Of a stretch of DNA of 5,555 nt, positions 1-5,555 are shown piece by piece. The first letter of the stretch is position 1. Each line of letters opens with the position of its first letter. The notes beneath the pieces are model-generated. The model was not told where the DNA came from. It saw only the letters and a list, made by a program, of their open reading frames with translations, and did not search any database. The stretch is from an uncultured Lachnoclostridium sp. (GTDB lineage Bacteria; Bacillota; Clostridia; Lachnospirales; Lachnospiraceae): positions 1 to 5,555 of the forward strand of contig CATZVV010000138.1 in the NCBI GenBank assembly GCA_958425285.1, in the 5' to 3' direction. The position numbers were made by a program, and so were the translations under genes.

Positions 1-343
1 TTTTGTCAATCATTTCCTTAAAAGAAACTGTCTGAACCGGACGTTTCTCTTCTTGAAAAGATAACTGCTCTTCTGACAACTCAGTCAGGAAATTTATTTG
101 TTCTTTAGACACACTGATTGCATAATATTTATTCCCTATCCGTACAATCTGGATATACTTATTCGGTGCAACTTTAAAAGTCTCTTTCACCTCTATATTC
201 TTTGCCTGATTCTGCATCATACTGGTTTTGCCAACAAATCTTGTGGTAAAATATGTGGCAACCAGTACCAGTATAAAAACAATAATAACGGCAACCAACT
301 GCAATACATTTTGTATCCATGAAATGGCCACGATTGGAATCAT
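1..343 (-). CDS. fliO: Flagellar protein FliO, 5' part (runs off the window)
   Basis: N-terminal 114 codons of a small membrane protein; the 3' end lies beyond position 1. The ATG is two bases after the cheY stop (TGA-TA-ATG), with an SD-like GGTAGG inside the last cheY codons, so translation is probably coupled. The visible protein has a short amphipathic N-terminus, one hydrophobic segment at about residues 13-31, then TTRFVGK at 33-39. A soluble part follows with IEVKETFKVAPNKYIQIVRI and GNKYYAISV. This layout (single membrane helix, T-T-R just after it, then a small beta-rich domain with a 'vrvG-yy-igv' pattern) is that of FliO. Members of that family help assemble the FliP/FliQ/FliR core of the flagellar export gate in the cytoplasmic membrane. 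The position after cheY, where fliP normally follows in Clostridia, supports the call. Sequence conservation in FliO is low, so context carries much of the weight. Older annotations may call it FliZ. Confidence 0.85.
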   Translation of the reverse strand, partial: MIPIVAISWIQNVLQLVAVIIVFILVLVATYFTTRFVGKTSMMQNQAKNIEVKETFKVAPNKYIQIVRIGNKYYAISVSKEQINFLTELSEEQLSFQEEKRPVQTVSFKEMIDK

Positions 344-345
344 TA

Positions 346-708
346 TCAGCCTACCGCTTTTTTTACAGCTTCTAGTACTCTATCTGCCTGAAATGGCTTA
401 ACAATAAAATCTTTCGCACCCGATTGAATCGATTCAATAACCATTGCCTGCTGACCCATCGCAGAACACATAATGACATTTGCATTTGCATCAGCTTCTT
501 TAATCTTTTTCAAAGCCTGAATACCATCCATCTCAGGCATTGTAATATCCATCATAACTAAATCGGGCTTTGATTCATTGAATTTCTCAACTGCTTTCAC
601 ACCATTTTCAGCTTCACCAGCAATAGTATAGCCATTCTTTGTTAGAATGTCCTTAATCATAACCCTCATAAATGCTGCATCATCACAAATCAAAACGCTT
701 TTTGCCAT
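346..708 (-). CDS. cheY: Chemotaxis response regulator CheY
   Basis: Single-domain receiver protein of 120 residues, the usual CheY length, with no output domain. The phosphorylation machinery is intact: acidic pair D9-D10, phospho-acceptor D54 in MMDITMPEMDG, switch Ser82 in the 'CSAMGQ' segment, aromatic F101 (the Tyr106 position of enteric CheY) and K104 in FIVKPF. When phosphorylated by CheA it would bind the rotor switch (FliM, and probably FliY) and change rotation. The ATG is set by AGGAGA six bases upstream, 27 bases after the fliY stop. Placement directly after fliY matches Bacillus and Clostridia operons, where the CheY-P phosphatase and its substrate are encoded side by side. A receiver with another role cannot be excluded from sequence alone, but the context makes CheY by far the best reading. 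Confidence 0.96.
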   Translation of the reverse strand: MAKSVLICDDAAFMRVMIKDILTKNGYTIAGEAENGVKAVEKFNESKPDLVMMDITMPEMDGIQALKKIKEADANANVIMCSAMGQQAMVIESIQSGAKDFIVKPFQADRVLEAVKKAVG

Positions 709-735
709 TGTATTTCTCCTCGCTCTCCACTTATT

Positions 736-1929
736 TTAATCTTTTATAATCTCGGTAACCCGTATACCAAAGTTTTCCTCAATGACGACTACCTCGCCTT
801 TCGCAACAAACTTCCCGTTCACCAGAACATCAATTGGCTCACCGGCAAGTTTATTTAATTCAATAATTGTTCCCGGAGCAAAATCCAATATGTCATGAAT
901 TGATTTACTTGTACGTCCCAGTTCTACTGTAACCTCCAGTGGAACATCCATAATTAAATCAATATTCTCTGGTGCAACCTGTCCCATATTCATATTCGGA
1001 GCAAAGCTCTGGAACTGGGCAGGTTGTATGTTAATATCCTGAGGTGGCACTGCATACATCGGCATTCCACCACCCATCATCGGCTGTTGCACATTTCCCT
1101 GTGGCATCTGCTGTACCGGCTGCGGTTGCGGTTGTACTGGCGGCACTGAATTTTCTGCTATAGGGGTATTCACCACAGACATATCAGGTTCCGGTACTGC
1201 TGGCGTCTCTGGAGTTGCATTTGTTTCTACTTCTTTCTCAATTGTTCCTTTAAACTGTTTATAAATCTGTTTAGCAAATGAGATTGGATATAGCTGCATA
1301 ATCTGACTATCTACCAAATCACCAATTTCCATATGAAATGAAACCTGAACAAACTCTTTTCCCTGCATGTCACTGAGTTCATTTCCCATATCATTATTAA
1401 AATCAACTACTTTACCAACCGGAGGACTAATATCAACTTTAGTATTAATCATAGAGGACATCGCCGTAGCAGCAGAGCCCATCATTTGATTCATAGCTTC
1501 ACAAATAGCACTCAAATGCAAATCTGAGATTTCATGATCAGTCGAAGTTCCATCGCCCCCCATCATCAAATCTGTAATAACTTTTACATCATGCTCTTTT
1601 AATACTAAAACATTCTTTCCCTGTAAACCTGCTTGATACGATATGTAAATAAAAACGCACGGTGCATCATATTGCTCACTTAGTTTTTCAACATTTGTAA
1701 ACGAGATTCGAGGCGTAGTAATAACCACTCGGTTGTTTACAAGTATCGACATTGTAGTGGCTGCCGTACCCATGCTGATATTTGAAATTTCTCCCAAAGC
1801 ATCGCATTCATCCGGAGACAATGTTTCCGTTTCCTCTACTGCAACTGCCGTGTCCTGCTCCGGATTATCATCCGTACTCATACCACCAAGCAGTGCATTT
1901 ATCTCTTCTTGGGATAACATTCCATCCAT
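736..1929 (-). CDS. fliY: Flagellar switch protein FliY (FliN-type, with CheC-like CheY-P phosphatase domain)
   Basis: Rotor C-ring protein of 397 residues, close to Bacillus FliY and much longer than a bare FliN. Domains in order: an N-terminal peptide (residues 4-14, MLSQEEINALL) closely resembling the CheY-P docking peptide of FliM; a CheC-like domain at about 36-230; a low-complexity linker rich in Pro, Gln, Met and Gly (about 234-320); and a C-terminal FliN/SPOA domain (about 323-395). Both CheC/FliY phosphatase motifs look intact: D43-x3-E47-x2-N50 with P73 downstream, and S140-x3-E144-x2-N147 with P169. In the family these Glu/Asn pairs dephosphorylate CheY-P at the motor, so this protein should be both a structural rotor part and a signal terminator. 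It starts 6 bases after the fliM stop; its AGGAG lies within the 3' end of fliM, suggesting coupled translation. It may be annotated as FliN in related genomes. Confidence 0.95.
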   Translation of the reverse strand: MDGMLSQEEINALLGGMSTDDNPEQDTAVAVEETETLSPDECDALGEISNISMGTAATTMSILVNNRVVITTPRISFTNVEKLSEQYDAPCVFIYISYQAGLQGKNVLVLKEHDVKVITDLMMGGDGTSTDHEISDLHLSAICEAMNQMMGSAATAMSSMINTKVDISPPVGKVVDFNNDMGNELSDMQGKEFVQVSFHMEIGDLVDSQIMQLYPISFAKQIYKQFKGTIEKEVETNATPETPAVPEPDMSVVNTPIAENSVPPVQPQPQPVQQMPQGNVQQPMMGGGMPMYAVPPQDINIQPAQFQSFAPNMNMGQVAPENIDLIMDVPLEVTVELGRTSKSIHDILDFAPGTIIELNKLAGEPIDVLVNGKFVAKGEVVVIEENFGIRVTEIIKD

Positions 1930-1935
1930 AAATAA

Positions 1936-2913
1936 CTACTCCTCTCTAAAAACTTCTTTTATCTTCAATGCGTAAGAATCCTGATGGACTCCCGGCAAAG
2001 CAGAAAACTTTTTTAAATTCCCTACATAAACTTCCAAGTCATCTTCCACCTTCGTATTTAACTTGATAATATCCCCCACCTGAAGATGCATAAAATCATT
2101 CACTGATATAACACTGCGACCCATAATAGCACGAATCGGAATTTTAGCTTTTCCTATCGAATGTTCCATAATATCGCGGCACATATCATCATCCTTCACC
2201 TGAATTGTTGAATACCAGTACTTTGTATTCAGCTTATCAATTACCGGTTCCACACATGTATAGGGAATACAAATATTCATAAGCCCTTCCACATTTCCAA
2301 TCTTAACATTCATTGTAATAATAGAAGTCATCTCAGAAGGTGAAACAAACTGCGCAAACTGTGAATTCATCTCAATGCGCTCCAATGTAGGTTCAACAGT
2401 CAGAACACTTTGCCATGGTTCAACAAGTAAATTCGTACACACCATAAGTATTCTTTCCAAAATTGTCAACTCAATTTCTGTAAATTCCCTTGGTTTCTCC
2501 ATTGGTACTCCACCACCGCCCAGCATTCTGTCAACAATGGCAAATGCCAGACTACTCGACAATTCCAACACCACATTTCCCTCTAACGGTCTGAAATTAA
2601 CAACCCCCAATAATACCGGATTTGATAAAGAATTTGAAAATTCTGAATATGCAGCTGCTTCCGAATGCATAACCTCGACCTGAACATTCTTCCTCAAATA
2701 AACCGGTAAATGTGTAGATAATAGTCTCGCATAATGTTCAAAAATAAAAACCAAAGTACGAAGATGCTCTTTAGAGAATTTGGAAGGTCTGGCAAAATCA
2801 TAATTTTTTACCACCCGCTCATCTGCTTCTGCTGTCTCTAATGGATCAAATTCACCACTATTCAATGCAGAAAGCAAATTATCAATCTCGTTCTGCGACA
2901 AGACATCTCCCAT
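1936..2913 (-). CDS. fliM: Flagellar motor switch protein FliM
   Basis: C-ring protein of 325 residues, the normal FliM length. The N-terminus (residues 5-17, LSQNEIDNLLSAL) is the classic CheY-P binding peptide. A flexible stretch follows (about 18-40), then the CheC-like middle domain (about 45-230) with the LGGGG motif at 131-135 that contacts FliG, and a C-terminal SPOA domain (about 250-322) that pairs with FliN/FliY. The CheC phosphatase Glu/Asn motifs are not apparent, as expected for FliM. It couples CheY-P binding to FliG and so to rotation direction. The ATG is supported by AGGTGA six bases upstream and by the exact fit of the N-terminal peptide. The gene follows a 116-base gap that carries a probable promoter, and is followed after 6 bases by fliY. 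Confidence 0.97.
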   Translation of the reverse strand: MGDVLSQNEIDNLLSALNSGEFDPLETAEADERVVKNYDFARPSKFSKEHLRTLVFIFEHYARLLSTHLPVYLRKNVQVEVMHSEAAAYSEFSNSLSNPVLLGVVNFRPLEGNVVLELSSSLAFAIVDRMLGGGGVPMEKPREFTEIELTILERILMVCTNLLVEPWQSVLTVEPTLERIEMNSQFAQFVSPSEMTSIITMNVKIGNVEGLMNICIPYTCVEPVIDKLNTKYWYSTIQVKDDDMCRDIMEHSIGKAKIPIRAIMGRSVISVNDFMHLQVGDIIKLNTKVEDDLEVYVGNLKKFSALPGVHQDSYALKIKEVFREE

Positions 2914-2919
2914 GGATTC

Positions 2920-2925
2920 TCACCT
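2920..2925 (-). promoter_or_regulatory. Ribosome-binding site of fliM
   Basis: AGGTGA on the minus strand ends six bases before the fliM ATG at 2913. Unlike the fliY and fliO sites, it is not buried in an upstream gene, so fliM can be translated independently of fliL, in keeping with a separate promoter in this gap. Confidence 0.8.
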
Positions 2926-2965
2926 CACAATTCACACTTTTATTTTCTTCTATACTTCTCTTAAT

Positions 2966-2993
2966 ATAATACCACATTTCGCACACAAGTGAA
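2966..2993 (-). promoter_or_regulatory. Probable internal sigma-A promoter upstream of fliM
   Basis: The fliL-fliM gap contains, on the minus strand, TTCACT at 2988-2993, a 16-base spacer, and TATTAT at 2966-2971 preceded by TGG, which makes an extended -10 (TGn). Four of six bases match the -35 consensus and five of six the -10. Transcription would start near 2959, leaving a leader of about 45 bases before the fliM ATG, with AGGTGA (2920-2925) as ribosome-binding site. The setting supports it: this is the only gap above 70 bases in a tightly packed operon. In A+T-rich DNA such matches also arise by chance, so this is a prediction. No sigma-28 (TAAA...CCGATAA-type) promoter was seen here. Confidence 0.5.
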
Positions 2994-3029
2994 AGTATTT
3001 TTTCATATTTTAATTCGAATCCGGCAACA

Positions 3030-3545
3030 TCAACTGTGCATAAAACCGCCTAATGAAATACTAACAATTGCTTTTGAATTATAAAATTCCTGAATTCTCT
3101 TGAGAGATTCATTCTTTATCGTTTCCTCGTTTAAAGTTTTCACATCATATTCCGTAATTACACTTTTGATAATATCAATAATATAAACATTTGATTTTTC
3201 TACTGATTCTTTAATCTTCTCATAGTCATCTGCTTTGATATTATAAGAAATTGTAATCGATTCAAAAATTGCATAATAAGACTTAGAATCTCCCTCTGTC
3301 TGCTTTAGATTAACAGTTTGTTTATTATCCAGTGTAATTGTATACGGCTCCATATCCTCAATTGTATATGCCTCTTCTTCCTTGTTTTCAGAATCAATCT
3401 CCAAATCAATCACAGACGCAATTTTGTCAATCAGGTTATTGCTTTTATTCATTGCCGGAACTACAGCAAACATCATAACAACCATTAAAACAAGATTCAC
3501 TAATGTAGCAGCCATAACGATAATTGTCAATAAATTTTTTTTCAT
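3030..3545 (-). CDS. fliL: Flagellar basal body-associated protein FliL
   Basis: Single-pass membrane protein of 171 residues. After MKKN comes one long hydrophobic helix (about residues 5-30), then a charged linker (about 38-60, Asp/Glu/Lys-rich). The periplasm-side/extracellular FliL domain (about 60-170) ends in the typical pattern FYNSKAIVSISLGGFM. FliL proteins surround or contact the MotA/MotB stator and support torque or stator stability. The domain is recognised by this architecture, its characteristic C-terminus and its place between motB and fliM; primary sequence conservation is otherwise modest. The ATG lies six bases after GGAGGA, and the gene begins 19 bases after the motB stop. 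The linker is somewhat long, but nothing looks broken. Confidence 0.92.
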   Translation of the reverse strand: MKKNLLTIIVMAATLVNLVLMVVMMFAVVPAMNKSNNLIDKIASVIDLEIDSENKEEEAYTIEDMEPYTITLDNKQTVNLKQTEGDSKSYYAIFESITISYNIKADDYEKIKESVEKSNVYIIDIIKSVITEYDVKTLNEETIKNESLKRIQEFYNSKAIVSISLGGFMHS

Positions 3546-3564
3546 TTCAATCCTCCATATCCAT

Positions 3565-4401
3565 CTACTCCGTTGGGTAAATCTTTATCTCTATTCTTCG
3601 GTTTCTAGCTCTTCCCTTTGCTGTTTTATTAGAAGCAACCGGAGTCCATTCTCCTCGTCCGGCTGCTTCAATCCAAGCCGGATCAAGTTTCTTTTGCTTT
3701 ACAAAATAAAGGAAAACACTATTTGCCCTTGCCGTAGAAAGTTCCATATTATTCCGATACTTTGAACTTGATATCGGGACATTATCCGTATGCCCTTCAA
3801 CCTTTACCAGTTGCTTATTATAAAGCTTTAAAATATCTGCAACCCTGCTCAAAATCTCTTTTGCATTACTTTTAACTTCTGCTTGACCTGAATCAAACAA
3901 AATGGCTCCCTTTAAGGAAATCTGAACATATTGATAATTTGTGTCCATATTGACATTTACAATATCAATAATATTTTTTTCAGTTGCCTTGGCAACTACT
4001 TTTTCATATAATGCTTCTGTCTTCTGCTTTTGTTTTTCCTTTATTCTCTGTTCTAACTCCTGCTTTGACATATCCTGATGATTCTGACCCGTTCCCTGTT
4101 GCTCATTCATATCAGTTTCATTGTTCCCTGACTTTTCAAACTCATTAAAATACTCTGAAATTGAAACCATTTGATCCGTCCCGCTCGAAACAAAAATACT
4201 GTCATCTGTCGTGGCTCCTCCACCATCAAATATATTCACACTACTAGAAAGAGAAGTAATTAAAGCTTCGTATTTATCTGCATCCACAGTGGACATAGAA
4301 AACAATAATACAAAGAAACAAAGTAGCAGATTCATCAAGTCAGCAAAGGTGTTCATCCAGGAAGCACCACCGGACTTTTCTTCTACTTTTCTACGTGCCA
4401 T
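3565..4401 (-). CDS. motB: Flagellar stator protein MotB (PomB-like ion channel segment)
   Basis: Peptidoglycan-anchored stator subunit of 278 residues. A short basic N-terminus (MARRK) leads into the single membrane helix (about 16-37), which holds the essential ion-binding D21 in TFADLMNLLLCFFVLLFS. A plug-like segment follows (about 40-58), then a polar Asn/Gln/Asp-rich linker (about 61-112) and a charged, probably helical stretch (about 112-142). The C-terminal OmpA-like domain (about 155-275) shows GHTDNVPI at 203-210, LSTARA at 221-226 and GRARNRR at 263-269. D206 and R225 occupy the usual peptidoglycan-binding positions. With MotA it forms the ion channel that drives rotation. The ATG shares one base with the motA stop (TAATG), and GGCGGTGA within the end of motA serves as SD. 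The membrane helix resembles Vibrio PomB (TFADLMSLLMCFFVLL) more than enteric MotB, raising the question of Na+ coupling. Confidence 0.96.
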   Translation of the reverse strand: MARRKVEEKSGGASWMNTFADLMNLLLCFFVLLFSMSTVDADKYEALITSLSSSVNIFDGGGATTDDSIFVSSGTDQMVSISEYFNEFEKSGNNETDMNEQQGTGQNHQDMSKQELEQRIKEKQKQKTEALYEKVVAKATEKNIIDIVNVNMDTNYQYVQISLKGAILFDSGQAEVKSNAKEILSRVADILKLYNKQLVKVEGHTDNVPISSSKYRNNMELSTARANSVFLYFVKQKKLDPAWIEAAGRGEWTPVASNKTAKGRARNRRIEIKIYPTE

Positions 4402-5210
4402 TATACTTCACCGCCTTGTTCCTTATCTGCACCACCTAACAGGTTGTCACGTGCATTTGGTGCCACAAACGATTTCAGTTTCTCTTCAATTACTCGCGGG
4501 TTTTCTCCTGCCTGAATCGAAAGAATTCCCTCAATAATAACTTCTTTTAAAATCACTTCCTGCGCATTAATCGAACGCAGCTTTGTGGCAATTGGTATAG
4601 CAATCCAGTTTGCCAACATAGAACCATAAAAAGTTGTAACTAATGCAACAGCCATACAAGGACCAATCGAACTTGGATCGTCTAACTGCTTAAGCATATT
4701 AATCAATCCAATCAGCGTACCAATCATACCCCAGGCAGGACCCATATTTCCGAGTGACTCCCAAAATCCGATAATACTACTGTGCCGGCGTTCAATACAG
4801 CTAAGATCCGTTTCCATAATACTGGAAACCAGTTCTTGATCAGTACCATCTACAATGAGCATAATTCCTTTTTTAAGAAACTCATCTTCAATGTCCGAGG
4901 CGGCTTCTTCTAATTGTAAAAGCCCCTCCTTCCTTGCCACATTGGCCAAGTCAATAATTTTATGTATTACTTCTCCCTCATTGGTACTATGACCTTTAAT
5001 TGCCAAACTAATCGACTTCAGAGAGTTGAAAAAACCCTTAATACTTGGAGAAATTGTCATCATACAAAACAAAGAACCTCCGATTGTAATATATATAGAC
5101 GACAAATCATAAAAGTTTCCCAAAGCTGAAGCACCCTGATCTCCTGATATAATACCGTATATAACGATTACAACACATCCAACAATACCAATAATCGATG
5201 CCAAATCCAC
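4401..5210 (-). CDS. motA: Flagellar stator protein MotA
   Basis: Ion-channel subunit of the motor, 269 residues, the normal MotA/PomA length. Four membrane helices are visible at about 3-22, 36-54, 156-174 and 184-206, with a large cytoplasmic loop (about 55-150) that acts on FliG. R93 and E101 in ARKEGLLQLEE match the charged loop residues (R90, E98 in enteric MotA). P158 in GPAWGMIGT and P206 in AIPIA are the two conserved channel prolines. T165 and T193 fall at the positions of PomA T158 and T186. The start is GTG: an in-frame TGA sits at 5217-5219 just upstream, and AGGTGGTGA lies six bases before it, so no longer form is possible without a frameshift. Begins 14 bases after flbD and overlaps motB by one base. 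Confidence 0.97.
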   Translation of the reverse strand: MDLASIIGIVGCVVIVIYGIISGDQGASALGNFYDLSSIYITIGGSLFCMMTISPSIKGFFNSLKSISLAIKGHSTNEGEVIHKIIDLANVARKEGLLQLEEAASDIEDEFLKKGIMLIVDGTDQELVSSIMETDLSCIERRHSSIIGFWESLGNMGPAWGMIGTLIGLINMLKQLDDPSSIGPCMAVALVTTFYGSMLANWIAIPIATKLRSINAQEVILKEVIIEGILSIQAGENPRVIEEKLKSFVAPNARDNLLGGADKEQGGEV

Positions 5211-5216
5211 TATGTG

Positions 5217-5225
5217 TCACCACCT
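5217..5225 (-). promoter_or_regulatory. Ribosome-binding site of motA, fixing a GTG start
   Basis: AGGTGGTGA on the minus strand is one base away from the full anti-16S match AGGAGGTGA. It ends six bases before the GTG at 5208-5210 and begins in the last base of the flbD stop. The TGA within it is in frame with motA and blocks any upstream start. Confidence 0.75.
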
Positions 5226-5419
5226 TAATCTCTTTTCTTTTCTCGTAATTCTATCTGATACAATTTTACTAAATTTTTTATATCTTGTCTACTTTCTTTT
5301 GCAATAATTTTTCGCCCGGTTGTTAAGGTAATTACTGTGTCCGGGGTCTCCTCAACCATTTCAATCAAATCTGCATTTATGGTCAAAATCGTTCCATTCA
5401 CTCTCGTAATATCAATCAC
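5225..5419 (-). CDS. flbD: Flagellar protein FlbD / SwrD
   Basis: Small soluble protein of 64 residues covering the whole FlbD family length. The hallmark pattern is present: VNG at 8-10, INADLIEMVEETPDTVITL (residues 14-32), then a TTGRK turn and ES at 42-43, with a basic, probably helical tail (about 44-64). No membrane segment is seen. In Bacillus subtilis the homologue SwrD raises stator-derived motor power and is needed for swarming; in other bacteria the molecular role is unclear. Its position between the hook gene and motA-motB is typical and fits a stator-related job. The start is GTG, chosen because GGAGGGG lies five bases upstream and an in-frame TGA (5462-5464) lies shortly above it. 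Confidence 0.93.
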   Translation of the reverse strand: MIDITRVNGTILTINADLIEMVEETPDTVITLTTGRKIIAKESRQDIKNLVKLYQIELREKKRD

Positions 5420-5424
5420 TCTAT

Positions 5425-5431
5425 CCCCTCC
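5425..5431 (-). promoter_or_regulatory. Ribosome-binding site of flbD, fixing a GTG start
   Basis: GGAGGGG on the minus strand, five bases before the GTG at 5417-5419. It lies about 14 bases downstream of the intergenic hairpin, so the hairpin leaves it free. Confidence 0.8.
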
Positions 5432-5432
5432 G

Positions 5433-5478
5433 TAATTACAAAATTTCAGGACGGGAGAGAATCACCGCCCGCCCTGAA
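5433..5478 (-). terminator. G+C-rich hairpin between flgE and flbD (possible attenuator or processing site)
   Basis: On the minus strand TTCAGGGCGGG (5468-5478) pairs with CCCGTCCTGAA (5445-5455) over 11 positions around a 12-base loop (5456-5467). One pair is G-U in this RNA; on the other strand the same position would be an A-C mismatch, so the structure suits the flagellar transcript. A moderate T-run follows (ATTTTGTAATT). It resembles an intrinsic terminator with a weak U tract. As it sits inside an operon whose downstream genes have no clear promoter of their own here, it more likely trims or partly attenuates transcription after the hook gene, or protects a 3' end after processing. Structure is seen; function is inferred. 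Confidence 0.55.
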
Positions 5479-5487
5479 TTGCTCATA

Positions 5488-5555
5488 CTATCGTTTTAAG
5501 TTAATTAGTTCTTCCAACATCGTGTCCGAAGTCGTAATAATTCTGGAATTTGCCT
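5488..5555 (-). CDS. flgE: Flagellar hook protein FlgE, 3' end only
   Basis: Only the last 21 codons and the TAG stop are inside the window; the rest lies beyond position 5555. The visible C-terminus reads ANSRIITTSDTMLEELINLK plus a final Arg. This is the conserved C-terminal coiled-coil end of flagellar axial proteins, where 'yqANsr.I.t.d.ml..l..l' helices pack in the rod and hook core. Ending in 'INLKR' and lying directly before flbD-motA-motB points to the hook protein FlgE rather than rod proteins FlgG or FlgF. The visible part cannot by itself rule out another axial protein of the same family. Confidence 0.85.
   Translation of the reverse strand, partial: ANSRIITTSDTMLEELINLKR

Noticed and set aside
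98..322. Plus-strand open frame of 74 codons
   Set aside because: Lies wholly antisense to fliO, has no family resemblance, and its composition reads as the reverse of a membrane-protein gene.
1733..1975. Plus-strand open frame of 80 codons
   Set aside because: Antisense to the start of fliY and end of fliM; Ser-rich, no recognisable domain.
2375..2683. Plus-strand open frame of 102 codons
   Set aside because: Antisense to the conserved middle domain of fliM, no recognisable domain.
2914..3029. Terminator at the end of fliL
   Set aside because: Only short, mismatched pairing (CAC...GTG around 2973-2991) without a stable stem and following T-run; a promoter explains the gap better.
3382..3765. 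Plus-strand open frame of 127 codons
   Set aside because: Runs antisense across the fliL start and motB end; hydrophobic, Ser- and Ile-rich content mirrors the opposing gene.
4211..4537. Plus-strand open frame of 108 codons
   Set aside because: Antisense across the motB-motA junction; no family match recognised.
1..5555. Mobile elements, CRISPR arrays, tRNA/rRNA genes or a defence system
   Set aside because: The whole window is filled by co-directional flagellar genes with short gaps; no repeats, transposase, integrase or RNA gene signatures were seen.

Overview
The window is a stretch of one long flagellar and chemotaxis operon. Every gene lies on the minus strand, so transcription runs from position 5555 towards 1. 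In transcription order the genes are flgE (3' end only), flbD/swrD, motA, motB, fliL, fliM, fliY (a FliN-type switch protein), cheY and fliO (5' part only). The DNA is A+T-rich with strong Shine-Dalgarno sites. The gene order, the FliY with CheC-type phosphatase motifs, and the FlbD/SwrD protein all point to a motile Gram-positive Clostridia. The order flgE-flbD-motA-motB-fliL-fliM-fliN/Y-cheY-fliO fits Lachnospiraceae best (Roseburia/Agathobacter/Lachnospira-like gut anaerobes). The genus is an inference; no 16S or other marker is present.

Region by region: 5488-5555 holds the last codons of the hook protein gene. 5420-5487 is a short intergenic region with a G+C-rich hairpin, then the ribosome-binding site of flbD. 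3565-5419 holds flbD, motA and motB, packed tightly with two consecutive GTG starts and a one-base TAATG overlap between motA and motB. These encode the stator and a small stator-boosting factor. 3030-3545 is fliL, the stator-associated membrane protein. 2914-3029 is the largest gap (116 bases) and carries a likely internal promoter. 346-2913 holds fliM, fliY and cheY: the switch complex and the response regulator that acts on it. 1-343 is the start of fliO, the export-gate assembly factor, whose gene runs off the window edge. No stretch over 300 bases lacks a gene.

Together the genes form the torque and switching module of the flagellum. MotA/MotB conduct ions and push on the rotor, with FlbD/SwrD and FliL helping the stator. 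FliM and FliY form the C-ring and both carry N-terminal CheY-P docking peptides. CheY-P sets the rotation direction, and FliY probably dephosphorylates it.

This is a canonical, well-understood locus and I see no novel system. The points most worth a second look are the stator's PomA/PomB-like residues (possible Na+ coupling), the hairpin between flgE and flbD, and the probable promoter before fliM.
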